Assembly (NCBI GenBank): GCA_018398765.1
Contig: JAHBMJ010002294.1
Span: 1 to 10,000 of the forward strand
Length of the DNA: 10,000 bases
Reading direction: 5' to 3'
Source of the DNA: Chromera velia
Taxonomy: Eukaryota; Sar; Chromeraceae
Under the pieces are notes generated by a model that was not told the origin of the DNA, made no database searches, and saw only the letters and a list, made by a program, of their open reading frames with translations. Positions 1 through 8,129 of the stretch are shown here, piece by piece (positions within the stretch are counted from its first letter, which is position 1; every line of letters begins with the position of its first letter). The position numbers and the translations under genes were made by a program.

Positions 1-44
<44 letters not shown>

Positions 45-60
45 AACGGGGGAGAGAGAG
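1..60. repeat. (AG)n microsatellite
   Basis: Perfect AG dinucleotide repeat over 1-36, followed by an interrupted purine-rich tail (CGAGCGAGAACGGGGGAGAGAGAG) to about 60. It touches the window edge, so its full length is unknown. Confidence 0.97.
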
Positions 61-734
61 ACCCCTTCTTTCTCTCCTTTTGTCCCGCGCCTTATGGATC
101 TTTGTCTGCGAAATCAAGAGTAATGAGATGATGGTCATTGATCTTAAAACGGATAAACTCAACGCAGTGAACGTACTTTGAAGATTGCCGCATAATAAAT
201 GAAACCAATGTTCAAACCATAGTAAGCATTAAGGAGTCATTTGTTGATTAAGTCTTTGCATTAATGTTTTTTAATTCAATGGTATAACAAGTTATAAAAT
301 TTGTTGATAAATTTGTTTATAGATTTAGTCCTGTAAATTTCAGATCCATTATAAACATTTTTTCGGCTTTCTATACAAAAAATAAAGGATAATTCATATA
401 AGAAAATTAATTATGTCACAGATTCATTTAAATTTTCTTAAATTTAGTCTTTATTCTACCGTATTTTTTAAGAAAAACACATTAAATCTTTTATACATCT
501 GAATAACGCCAGGTAACGCGGCTACTACTAACGCCTAGTAACGCCCCCACCCTGACTCTACCTGAGTCTAGCCCTGACTGTATGTGAGTGCAACTTTCTG
601 TGTGGTTTCAATCAGCTACATATAGTGTGGTACTGCGTGAACCAGTTGTAATTTTTCTTGCTTTCCGGGGTTGTTCGTAAGCTTACTTACGTCAGATAAC
701 TCGCACGAAGTTGCATATGCATATACTAGTCTGA

Positions 735-777
735 TAAATTAAGGACCAGAGAGACACTAAAGAAGAAGAATATACAA
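735..777 (+). repeat. Direct repeat, copy 1 (about 40 bp)
   Basis: A segment reading AAATTAAGGACCAGAGAGAC, followed by ACTAAAGAAG and ending in ATATACAA, recurs about 130 bp downstream at 865-902. Differences are a few substitutions (ACCAGA/ACTAGA, GACACT/GATACT) and a 6-bp AAGAAG expansion in this copy. It is either a local duplication or two copies of a short dispersed element. Confidence 0.85.
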
Positions 778-864
778 TCCGAGGGGCTTGCGCTTACAAC
801 AGATTAGGTTGGCCGTAATAGATGGACAGGACCTATGCCTAGGCAAGATGCATACTGGTTTGAA

Positions 865-902
865 AAATTTAAGGACTAGAGAGATACTAAAGAAATATAC
901 AA
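865..902 (+). repeat. Direct repeat, copy 2 (about 38 bp)
   Basis: Second copy of the motif at 735-777. It shares AAGGAC-AGAGAGA-ACTAAAGAA and the terminal ATATACAA. A (CG)6 run begins immediately after it. Confidence 0.85.
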
Positions 903-914
903 CGCGCGCGCGCG
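903..914. repeat. (CG)6 tract
   Basis: Six consecutive CG dinucleotides directly after the second direct-repeat copy. Alternating CG of this length is the classic Z-DNA-prone sequence; no function can be read from it here. Confidence 0.9.
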
Positions 915-1749
915 GTCCCGAAAAGCATACTTCGCGCGTGTTGCCGTGGCCCCCGCCCCATGGCAGCACACAAGACATGCCTAAGCCCCCGAAGGTGTGC
1001 ATCAATCAAATATGGGCGGACCCCCTAATTAAATGGCCCCCCGAGGCACTCACCCAACTGGTTGGGTGTATCCCATTACGTTACTGATGAATCAATCAAC
1101 CCGTTCTTGAACAACACGTACTGCATGAGTGAAGCCGTACATGCAAACGCGTCTGACAGCTAAGACTACAGCTTTGTGTGCAGGGATTGACGACCTGCAG
1201 CGTTGGCTCTTACCATGCAGCTCTGTCAGATGGCAACGTCACACACTTGTAGAGATCAGGCAGTGATGAAATCTACGTTTATGAAATAGCCCTGATATAT
1301 ATTGCATGGCGTTCAGAAGAAGTTGCGTCTGAGTCGGTAATACAAACATCCCTCTGTACACCCAGCTTAACTCGCTGTTACCAGACAGGCTCATGCGACG
1401 GCAATCGGTCGCGGAGCTCAAGGCTCGACGGCTTCCTTCAAGGCCCACAGATCTTGGAGGCCAGAAGGCCATACAAAGGTCAGACACCGGCGTCTACACA
1501 TCTATCTCATGGCATGACTGCTGTGCATACGCTTGGCAATGGAATCCCCTCAGGAACGCCCCTCATGCGTCATGCATTAGGAAAGAGAGAACGAGAAAAG
1601 CGGAGAAAGGCGTCTTCCAGAAGACACACTCCCATTCAGGAGATCTGCATGTGCGTCTTTTACAGGATACGAAGGCATGCAGAAAGCGTGTTGTGACGGC
1701 AGTGTACTTACACTCTTCAAAGTGCGTTGATCCACGAACGCCAGTTTGG

Positions 1750-4700
1750 ATGGGAGAAAGAACGTAAACCTTGTGTACGTGCTGGAAAACCTAGAGACCG
1801 CCCTTCTGCCTCGTTCTGTATCTATCTATTTTTTGATTCGTAAATTGCAGTGCCTGGTTTGAGGCGGCATCTGCTGGGCTCGTTGAGACTCTGCGGATGG
1901 GTGTGGCTATCTGGCCCTCTTTGGTGGAGGCTCGAGATGGTCTGTCCTTTCCCTCCTTCCTTTGGTTCTTCCGTTCTCTCTTTCTTTTCGGTGCATGGTG
2001 GAACAGCCCTCCTCTGAAAGCTTGCATTTCTTGTACACGTTGCCGCCTGTTCATTCTCATGCGAGAACTCAAATGATGGACTCTTTTTTGAGGGAAAGAG
2101 AGACGGGCCACTCGGCCAGCCTCATGTCCGTGCCTCTTTGCATCTTTGCATCTTCTCTGTTCTTCTTTTCTTCCTCTTCTGCTTCACTCACATGTTCGCG
2201 CTCCCATGCTCCTTTCTGTGCAGAGCAAGATGAGACTGCACTGTTCAAGGCAGTGGGAGAGAACAGGACGGAGACGGCAAGGACGCTTCTGATTTCCATG
2301 GGGGCCGAGGTAGACTGTAGGAGAGGAGACGGGCGCACGGCCCTCATGATCGCAGCAGCACGGGGCCACGAGGAGACGATGACCCTCCTGCTCGAGCACG
2401 GGGCAGAGGTGAATGCGAAAGGGAATGAAGGAGAGACGGCGGTCCTGCAGGCAGCAGAGAAGGGACACGGAAAGCTGGTTGCACAGTTGATAAAAGCCCA
2501 AGCGTTGGTAGATGTGCAAACGCGAGAGGGCAAAACGGCCCTCATTTGCAGCTCTCTCAACGGCCACGTGAAAGTATCCGAGTTGTTGATTGCTGCAGGG
2601 GCAGATGTTGACACAAAAACTGCCGACGGTTTCAACGCACTCATCAGGGCAGCAGAAAACGGCCACGAGGACGTGGTTTCTCTGCTGCTTGCAAACGGTG
2701 CACCTCTGAATGCGAAGACAAAAAGCGGGAGAACAGCCCTCATGTTTGCCTCAGACAGGGGTCATCTGGCAGTGGTCCGTCTGCTCATACAGCACAAAGC
2801 TTCTGTTAATTTGAGAAGCAAAAAAGGCCACACAGCCCTCCTGCTTGCCTCCTGGAATGGTCACCTTGAGGTGGTGACCTTCTTGTTGCAGGAGAAGGCA
2901 AATCTCCACGCACAAAATAGTGACGGAGCCGGTGCCCTGATGCTGGCAGCCCACAGAGGTCACATCGAGACGGTGCGGTTTCTCCTGAAGGAGGGGGTAG
3001 AGTTGAGTGAAAGGGACAACAACGGTTGGACCGCTCTGATGAAGGCCGCAGTGGGGGGGCACGTCGATGCTGCGGCCCTAATTCTTCGGGGGGAGGGGGG
3101 GGGGGGGGGGATCATGTGACTGGTTGTTTGACTGCAGTGAATAAGAGGGGATGGACGCCTCTCATGCTAGCTGCTGTGGGGGGATTTCCCAGAATGGTGC
3201 AATTGTTGTTGAAAGAGTCTCAGAAAGTGAAAGTGAAAAAGAAGGAGGGGGAGGTTCTTTATGCAAACGTACAGAATGAGAATGGGGCCAATGCTTTGAC
3301 CCTCGCTGCACAATTTAGACACTTGGAGGTTGTGGCATTGCTGTTACGCCAAGGAAATGCGGATCCGAACCTGAGGAACAGACACGGAACCTCAGCACTC
3401 ATGATGGCGTCTCAAAATGGAGACGCAGAGACCACTGCTCTCCTCCTGCAAGCGAAAGCAGACGTCAACACGGCAGATGCAAAGGGAGAGACGCCCCTCA
3501 TCCACGCAGCCAGCAGAAACCACCCTGACGTGGCTGCCCTGTTGCTGCAAAAGGGAGCAGAGGTGAATGCAATCACACTTGAAGGTCAGACAGCCCTCAT
3601 GGTTGCTTTAAGAAATGGCCATACAGAGTTGGTTTCCCTGCTCATCCAGTCGAATGCAGACATGAACGCAAGAGACAACAAAGGGATGACGCCCCTCATC
3701 CACGCAGCGGTGAGCGGTCACTTGCGCATTGTCGCCACGCTCCTCAAAAGTGCCGTTTCTCCCCCAGCCACCCCCTCTGCCCCTGCCTCTGCTGCCTCCG
3801 AGACAGTAAAATCACCTCAGCAGCCGATTGAGGACAGAGACAGGGACAAGGCCGCCTCCCTGGCTGCTGGGAACGGCCACGGGGACATAGAGAGACTCCT
3901 CAGAGAAGACGAAGTGATGAGAGAGGGAGGACACAGAAGACGTGGTGGGAAAGGGGCGGGAAAAGGAGAGGTAGCCAGAGAAAAGAAAGGACACGGGCCC
4001 CTCTTGAATGACAATGCGGGAGTCTCTGTTTCAGCCGGGGGGGAGTCTCTTCTGAGTCGCATCCAGGCAGTTGATTGGATGGAGACGCAGAGAGAAGCTT
4101 GGAGACCCTTGGCAGAGCTAGTCAGAGAGGGCGCGATTGCCCTATGGCCCCTTCCCGTTCTTCGTCTCCTTCTGCAGAAACAAGACGCAGTCCCGAGAAG
4201 ACAGGAAGTTCCCAACGTTCTCAGAGACCTGGGAATGAAAGCAGAAGAGATCAGAGAGGCAGCAGAGGGAGCTGACCGATGTTTGAAAGAGGCCGAGAAC
4301 TCATTTCCCCTTCTGGGAGGTTTCCGGGTTGTGTGTCTCTCATTCGGTTGGCTCTCGAAAGACCACCCTGATCCTGACAGATTTCACTTGCGTCTGTTGG
4401 TTGAGGAGATAGGAAAACAGTGGTGGGGGAGCTCTGGTTGGGGCAACGATCCCAGTCGTGTGTTTGTCTTTTGGGATTTCATGTCCCTCTTTCAGAAACC
4501 CAGAAGCGCAGAAGAAGAGGTCCTCTTTCGCAAAGCCCTCCTCCAACTGGATCTGCTCTACAGCAGCGTCCACACACGAGTCTTCAGGTCCACCGGTGTC
4601 CCTTCCGACTCTGCCAATCCCATTCCTTACGCAGAGAGGGGGTGGCCGACTTTTGAGACCGCCGTGACCAGCTTCAAACCAAGCAGATTCATACACAAGC

Positions 4701-5584
4701 TGCCGACCTCTATCTTAATTGAAGAAGAACAAGTGGGAGAAACAGAGAAGAAAGATGAGAAACGACCATCAGACCAAGAGCTTACTCACACCGACAGCCG
4801 AACCTCTGAGTCGAGTCAGAGGTCGTCGTTTGGCCTGAAGGGCACCACAGCTTTTGTGGCATTGGGAAAGCAGGAGGTTCTGCCACCCCTCTCGCCTACC
4901 GACTTTGACTCGCTCCTGGACTCAAAGAGGTTCACTAACGGGGCAGATTCAGAGACCGTCAAGGGTCTCTATGTACAGTTTGTGCAAAGGACTGCGAAAA
5001 GCGTCCGCCGTATCTCGTTTGCAGGGCGCTCCCGCTTCTCTGACGAGGACGCCGAGTGTCTGTGCGGTCTTTTCAAACACCTCATTGCACTGCATCATCA
5101 TCACACCAGCACATCCAGTGACCTGATTTGTACAGCAGGGGGGGGGGAGAGTCCCAGTGGGAGGGGAGTTCGGATGGAAGGGTCAAGTTGGGCTTCTTTG
5201 GAGCAATTGGATCTCGCAGGTACATCTGTAACTGACAAGGGAGCAGTGATGTTGATAGAGACCCTGAGCAGTTTGAAGAGCCTCAGAGTTTTGAATTTTG
5301 ACAGGACGGCGGTAGCCTTGGGGACACTCAGAGCATTACATGAGGTTGCCATGAAAGAGGAGGGTCTTCCGGCTCTCAGCAGCATCCGGTGTTCGAACTG
5401 CAAGAAGCTGTCCAAAGAGATGAAGGACGGGGGCGTGTCTCTTGTTCTGCGTCTGGGGGAGACTTTGGAGAAACGACGCAAGAGAATCATTTTAGACCTC
5501 AGGCATTCTCTTTGGCAAAGTGAGGGGGTGCATCATCGTTTGAAAAAAGAAGGGAAATTTAAAGCTTTTCAGTTGACCATCTAA
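1750..5584 (+). CDS. Ankyrin-repeat / TIR-like / LRR multidomain protein, spliced, with a frame break at a G tract
   Basis: Proposed exons end at 1763 and then run 1851-1939 and 2224-5584 (TAA), giving roughly 1,150 residues. Both splices are GT-AG and frame-consistent: the first rebuilds an ACT codon and the second a GAG codon that leads straight into ankyrin repeat 1. Order of domains: a short N-terminal segment (MGERTAWFEAA...), about 15 ankyrin repeats (2226-3755), a degenerate repeat (3841-3910), a basic Gly/Lys/Arg linker, a TIR-like domain (4322-4675), an acidic/polar spacer, and leucine-rich repeats (5003-5400). No signal peptide or membrane segment is visible in the spliced model, suggesting an intracellular protein. 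Ankyrin and LRR modules bind proteins; the middle domain may be the effector. The start is uncertain: ATG 1750 lacks a purine at -3, and the same frame is open back to 1393, so an upstream exon is possible. The reading frame breaks at the G16 run (3095-3110), where one added G or two removed G restores the array. The cellular role is unknown. Confidence 0.85.
1764..1850 (+). other. Intron 1 of the ankyrin gene (87 nt)
   Basis: Donor AAC|GTAAAC and acceptor AAATTGCAG, with a pyrimidine-rich stretch (1800-1835) before the acceptor. Retention would terminate translation at once, because TAA at 1765-1767 falls in frame at the donor. Splicing joins AC and T into a Thr codon and continues as AWFEAASAG in an open frame. 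The call rests on splice consensus and frame; there is no transcript evidence. Confidence 0.65.
1940..2223 (+). other. Intron 2 of the ankyrin gene (284 nt)
   Basis: Donor GATG|GTCTGT and acceptor CTTTCTGTGCAG, with a long T/C-rich tract over about 2150-2220. The length is not a multiple of three, and its removal moves the reading frame exactly into the ankyrin array (VEARD-EQDETALF). The unspliced reading across this stretch gives a Ser/Phe-rich peptide typical of translated polypyrimidine tract, so an ORF that starts at 1962 is an artefact of ignoring the intron. Confidence 0.8.
2226..3755 (+). repeat. Ankyrin repeat array (about 15 units, 99-bp period)
   Basis: Nine consecutive 33-residue units lie upstream of the G tract (unit 9 is interrupted by it) and six more lie downstream. 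Units show the ankyrin signature G-x-T-A-L-x-x-A-A-x-x-G-H-x-x-x-V-x-x-L-L-x-x-G-A-x-V-N. The loop after unit 9 carries an extra Gly-rich stretch, and unit 10 has a Lys/Glu-rich insertion (about 3225-3270). Conservation also shows at the DNA level: ACNGCCCTCATG-like sequence marks most units, and a 20-nt segment is identical at 3491-3510 and 3689-3708, exactly two periods apart. Ankyrin arrays are protein-binding scaffolds; the partner cannot be inferred. Confidence 0.95.
3088..3110 (+). repeat. Poly-G tract (G6-A-G16) causing a frame break
   Basis: Six G, one A, then sixteen G. Upstream the ankyrin array reads in the frame of 2226. That frame would end at TGA 3117-3119, after Gly-Gly-Ile-Met. 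Downstream the array continues from GAT 3110 in the -1 frame (DHVTGCLTAVNKRGWTPLM). Long G runs are error-prone in sequencing, so an assembly error is the simplest explanation; real length polymorphism is the alternative. Confidence 0.9.
4322..4675 (+). other. TIR-like domain within the ankyrin protein
   Basis: A hydrophobic strand (FRVVCLSFGWL) leads into WLSKDHPDP. A helix-like segment (HLRLLVEEIGKQW) follows, then a strand with FVFWDFMSLFQKPRSAEEE (4460-4520), then LLYSSVHTRVFRST and finally RGWPTFETAVTSF. The strand-helix order and the final W-P-T-F-E (4643-4657) parallel the TIR fold. In TIR NADases the catalytic glutamate sits four residues after a tryptophan (WCxxE). I recognise the combination WLxxxHPDP plus D-F-x-S-L-x-Q as a recurrent, poorly characterised protein module in algae and other protists. 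Assignment to the TIR superfamily is inference from motifs. Confidence 0.5.
5003..5400 (+). other. C-terminal leucine-rich repeats
   Basis: Three units follow the L-x-x-L-x-F/L-x-x-T-x-V-x-D-x-G-A pattern of ribonuclease-inhibitor-type LRRs. They are VRRISFAGRSRFSDEDAECL, SLEQLDLAGTSVTDKGAVML and SLRVLNFDRTAVALGTLRAL. A His-rich and Gly/Ser-rich low-complexity insertion, which includes a G10 run at 5138-5147, separates units 1 and 2. The tail after about 5400 is basic (EKRRKR) and shows no known motif. Confidence 0.75.
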
Positions 5585-6164
5585 ACTTTCTACTTCAATT
5601 TCTAACACGGTCTACTAAGCTACTTCATGTTGCGCTATCTGCATATATTTAATTGCGTCCCTTTCTATATCATGATTTATATTCATTTTAGTAGTACTTA
5701 ATTGAGTTTTTAAAACATCATCGTTTTTTTATCACACACAAATTATGTCACTGTATCGTTCTACTATATACAGATCATAAACTGTAAAAGATATTCATGA
5801 AATATTAGAAATGCTAAATTCACTAAAGTTTGAGCCAATTGTTTAAGCGTCGGATTATTATTTATAGCGATACACCTATTCACATAATTTAATCAATTAA
5901 TAAACCATGTAATAAATTTAATCAAAAAATTAATTTGAAACTAGATTTGAAAAAGGTTTTAAAAACTTAGCTGAGATTAGCCGGAGAATTTCAATACCTG
6001 AAATTGATTCTAAATTCGGAAGTTTTTAAAACATATATATTCTAGACTTAATTTCTAGTATATACATTATTAATGATTAACAACTTTAGCTATAATATTT
6101 TGAAGAATAAGACATATTGAATAAGAATATAAAAAGTCCCAGTTATAAAATTAACTAAATGTAT

Positions 6165-6188
6165 AAAAGCAGGCTAGAAAGCAGGCTA
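6165..6188 (+). repeat. 12-bp tandem duplication
   Basis: AAAAGCAGGCTA is followed directly by GAAAGCAGGCTA, two adjacent copies differing in one base, inside AT-rich non-coding DNA. Confidence 0.9.
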
Positions 6189-6248
6189 TTTATTAATTTT
6201 TACATAAAATTTAGAAAAAACTGGGCATGGATTGAAAACACTGGATTC

Positions 6249-6251
<3 letters not shown>

Positions 6252-6281
<30 letters not shown>
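6252..6281. repeat. (AT)15 microsatellite
   Basis: Perfect AT dinucleotide repeat of 30 bp between the ankyrin gene and the RT relic. Confidence 0.97.
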
Positions 6282-6283
<2 letters not shown>

Positions 6284-6631
6284 CAAATTGTATTAATCAA
6301 CTGTATTTTCTGACTTCCATGCACCCTGTCAGACGTTTGCGGAGTGTCACCTTTCAACATCCTCTGCAGAAAGCGAGAAGATCGAGCGGTTTCGATCTAA
6401 AGGGCCTGCATGCGAATTGTCGAAATCATAGGTAAAGTGCACATTAATCTCGGATGGCCTATGTATGCTAACTCACACAAATACATGCTAATGCCACAAA
6501 AACAAATGCATGACACGCCGCGGACGAAAGCAAAACAGAGGTGCATGGTGCGTGCCTGCCCTTCACCATGTGCCAACCGACATAAAATTGCAGCCACCCT
6601 AAGTGTAGCTATAAAATTCAAATTCTCTCTT

Positions 6632-7894
6632 TCAAAGCCGATCGCGAAGGTGACCAAGGCCGGCTGCTAAAAGCAAACCAAAAGTGATGCGACGGATGTC
6701 ATACAAAAGAAAACCGCACTCCTGTAATTCTTTCCACATACCACACAAAACTGCAATAAATAAAGAATCGGGACATAACAAAAAAAGAAATGTACACAAA
6801 ATATGAGAATGCAAAGTGTCAAGAAGACGATGTGCAGGAACAGCTGATCGCGTATGAGCGTAGTGAGGAAAGGGAAAAGGAGCCTTCACTCCACCAGCTA
6901 GCAAAGACACACAACAGCGATTGGGGTCCTTCAGCAACAAAAACAAGCGGGTACAGCAGTCGTATAGACGAAGCTCGAACTGCAGAAAAGTGTCCAAATT
7001 TTGCTCCTCAAGCACACATTCAACAGCATAAAAATCGTCCCTGCGAAGACTTGCACATATGTGATCTTTTTCTAAAGCAAAGGGAAGGCGAGCAACCAGG
7101 AGCCAATCATCCATCCATCTTCGCACCACACGCTTACTGCCCGACAAAGAGCTAATCCCCCGGGCTGTGGCCCAATCACGTTCGACCAAAGCCGCACTTC
7201 CATTCACAAGGGCCGGCGACAGAGGAGAGCCTTGTGCAAACCCCTGCCGCTGCCACACATGACGATTCCCAACAGCTACAAAGCAGGTCGCGAAGTTCAA
7301 TTTCACAAAATCTAGAATTTTGTCAAAAGAAAGTGCTTATGCATTCTGAAACCGGCCGTGTATTGAAAGAAAAGCTGTAGGCCGAGTGTGACCCTTAGGC
7401 GTCCACTTTCTCCCTCCTCTCCCCATGATTGTGGCAGAATGAATCCGAACACCCCCAACAGAAGAAAAAGGCAATACCAAAAAAGAATACCGACGAGATG
7501 TGTGAAGCTCATCAAATACACAAGAAAGTAAATGAAGAACCAATGCTCAAGGAATTGAAGGATAAAAGTTCTTAATGTCCTCGACATGAACGAAGATCTG
7601 ACTAAAATGCGAAACAGACGGTAACATCCTTCCCCGAACAACAGTAAAATAGGCGCATTCGATATCTCCCGACCCCCCATTAAATTTTCCGATGTCTCAC
7701 ATAAAAGTAAACGGTGAAAACAAGGTCGCATGCGGACTTAAAGCGGAAAGCAATCCATTCAACAACCGACACACAATCAAAAAAGGCTTTCTCTATGCGT
7801 GTCTCGCGTATAACATCAGTGGGCGCCACTTCAGTTCAGAGAGCTGTCGAGGGTGCCCGTTTCTGAACGATTTTGCTTTCAGCCATACAATCCC
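6632..7894 (-). pseudogene. Reverse transcriptase relic (retroelement), stop-interrupted
   Basis: A single minus-strand frame reads as an RT from about 7894 to a TGA at 6632-6634. In order it shows: a fingers-type segment LKWRPLMLYARHA (7797-7835); motif A, VEDIKNFYPSIP (7550-7585; Asp at 7577-7579); motif B, QGFAQGSPLSP (7214-7243); and motif C, RWMDDWLLV (MDD at 7106-7114). A thumb-like tail follows (RSAVPAHRLLDTLHSH ... ELQECGF). All three catalytic aspartates are present. Four stops lie in frame, at 7793-7795 (TAG), 7697-7699 (TGA), 7547-7549 (TGA) and 7337-7339 (TAA), and another (TGA 7895-7897) marks the upstream limit of clear reading. No frameshift is needed, so decay has been by point mutation. 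RT copies the element's RNA into DNA. The thumb pattern recalls Penelope-like or related protist RTs, but family is uncertain. No LTR, endonuclease domain, poly(A) tail or target-site duplication was recognised. Confidence 0.85.
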
Positions 7895-8027
7895 TCACCC
7901 AAATACATGACGCCCACGAGATTTTCTTCCCATTTTCTCCCCTAACTCCCCAATCCCTTTTCTTTTTTCAAAAAGCTTTTCTAGTGCTTCTTCTTCCATC
8001 AACTGAGTACACAATACATAGTCTTGT
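7895..8027. other. Region upstream of the RT relic
   Basis: The RT frame is still loosely open beyond the TGA at 7895-7897 to an ATG-containing stretch near 7930, but nothing there is recognisable as protein. The minus strand is purine-rich and the plus strand is T/C-rich over 7920-8000. The element's 5' end may lie here but has no visible boundary. Confidence 0.4.
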
Positions 8028-8061
<34 letters not shown>

Positions 8062-8080
8062 ATATATATATATATATATA
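8028..8080. repeat. Double (TA)n microsatellite
   Basis: Two TA tracts (8028-8055 and 8059-8080) are each followed by AAACTA, so the compound unit (TA)n-AACTA occurs twice. Further degenerate TATA/CATATA sequence continues at about 8130-8212. Confidence 0.95.
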
Positions 8081-8129
8081 AACTAGTATGAATAGTATTA
8101 AAGTGACATGAGACACAGAGGCAATATAT

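Larger units (their letters stand above)
61..1392. other. Intergenic region, no convincing gene
   Basis: The first part (about 130-500) is strongly AT-rich, with frequent stops in all frames and no coding character. From about 500 the composition becomes mixed. Short ORFs of 80-100 codons near 757-1087 lie on both strands, have no recognisable motif, and overlap a duplicated non-coding motif and a CG run, so they are probably chance ORFs. The stretch also holds four TAACGC hexamers (504-544), the palindromes GTAAGCTTAC (677-686) and TGCATATGCA (712-721), and a (CG)6 tract (903-914). Promoter elements for the downstream gene could lie here or in 1393-1749, but none can be assigned. Confidence 0.6.
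5585..6631. other. AT-rich intergenic region
   Basis: Composition drops sharply to AT-rich immediately after the TAA at 5582-5584 and stays so to about 6300, with stops in every frame. It should contain the 3' UTR and poly(A) site of the ankyrin gene. AATAAA-like strings occur (for example TAATAAA near 5898 and 5910), but none can be singled out. From about 6300 to 6631 composition is mixed, and small ORFs of about 86 codons on both strands show no motif. Confidence 0.7.

Noticed and set aside
757-1087. Small ORFs on both strands
   Set aside because: No motif, an overlap with the duplicated non-coding motif and the CG run, and comparable open frames on both strands.
1393-1749. Full 5' exon from ATG 1393
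   Set aside because: The frame is open and continuous with exon 1, but the peptide is rich in Cys, His, Trp and Arg without pattern, so coding status is doubtful. It is kept only as an uncertainty about the start.
1962-2222. N-terminal extension of the ankyrin protein starting at ATG 1962
   Set aside because: It translates a T/C-rich stretch ending in a good 3' splice site (TTTCTGTGCAG), giving a Ser/Phe-rich peptide. Splicing from 1939 to 2224 gives a better frame and a continuous ankyrin start.
2069-2743. Minus-strand ORFs of 160-224 codons inside the ankyrin array
   Set aside because: These are antisense shadows of the 99-bp repeat; their Ala/Ser/Pro-rich composition follows the opposite strand's codons.
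7312-7731. A 139-codon hydrophobic minus-strand ORF (possible membrane protein)
   Set aside because: It is an alternate frame of the RT relic. The RT motif A and flanking residues are in the neighbouring frame, and the Phe/Leu richness comes from the frame shift.
6632-7894. TGA as a sense (Trp) codon in an active RT
   Set aside because: TAA and TAG stops are also in frame, and the ankyrin gene ends normally at TAA with no in-frame TGA within its exons, so a reassigned nuclear code is not supported.
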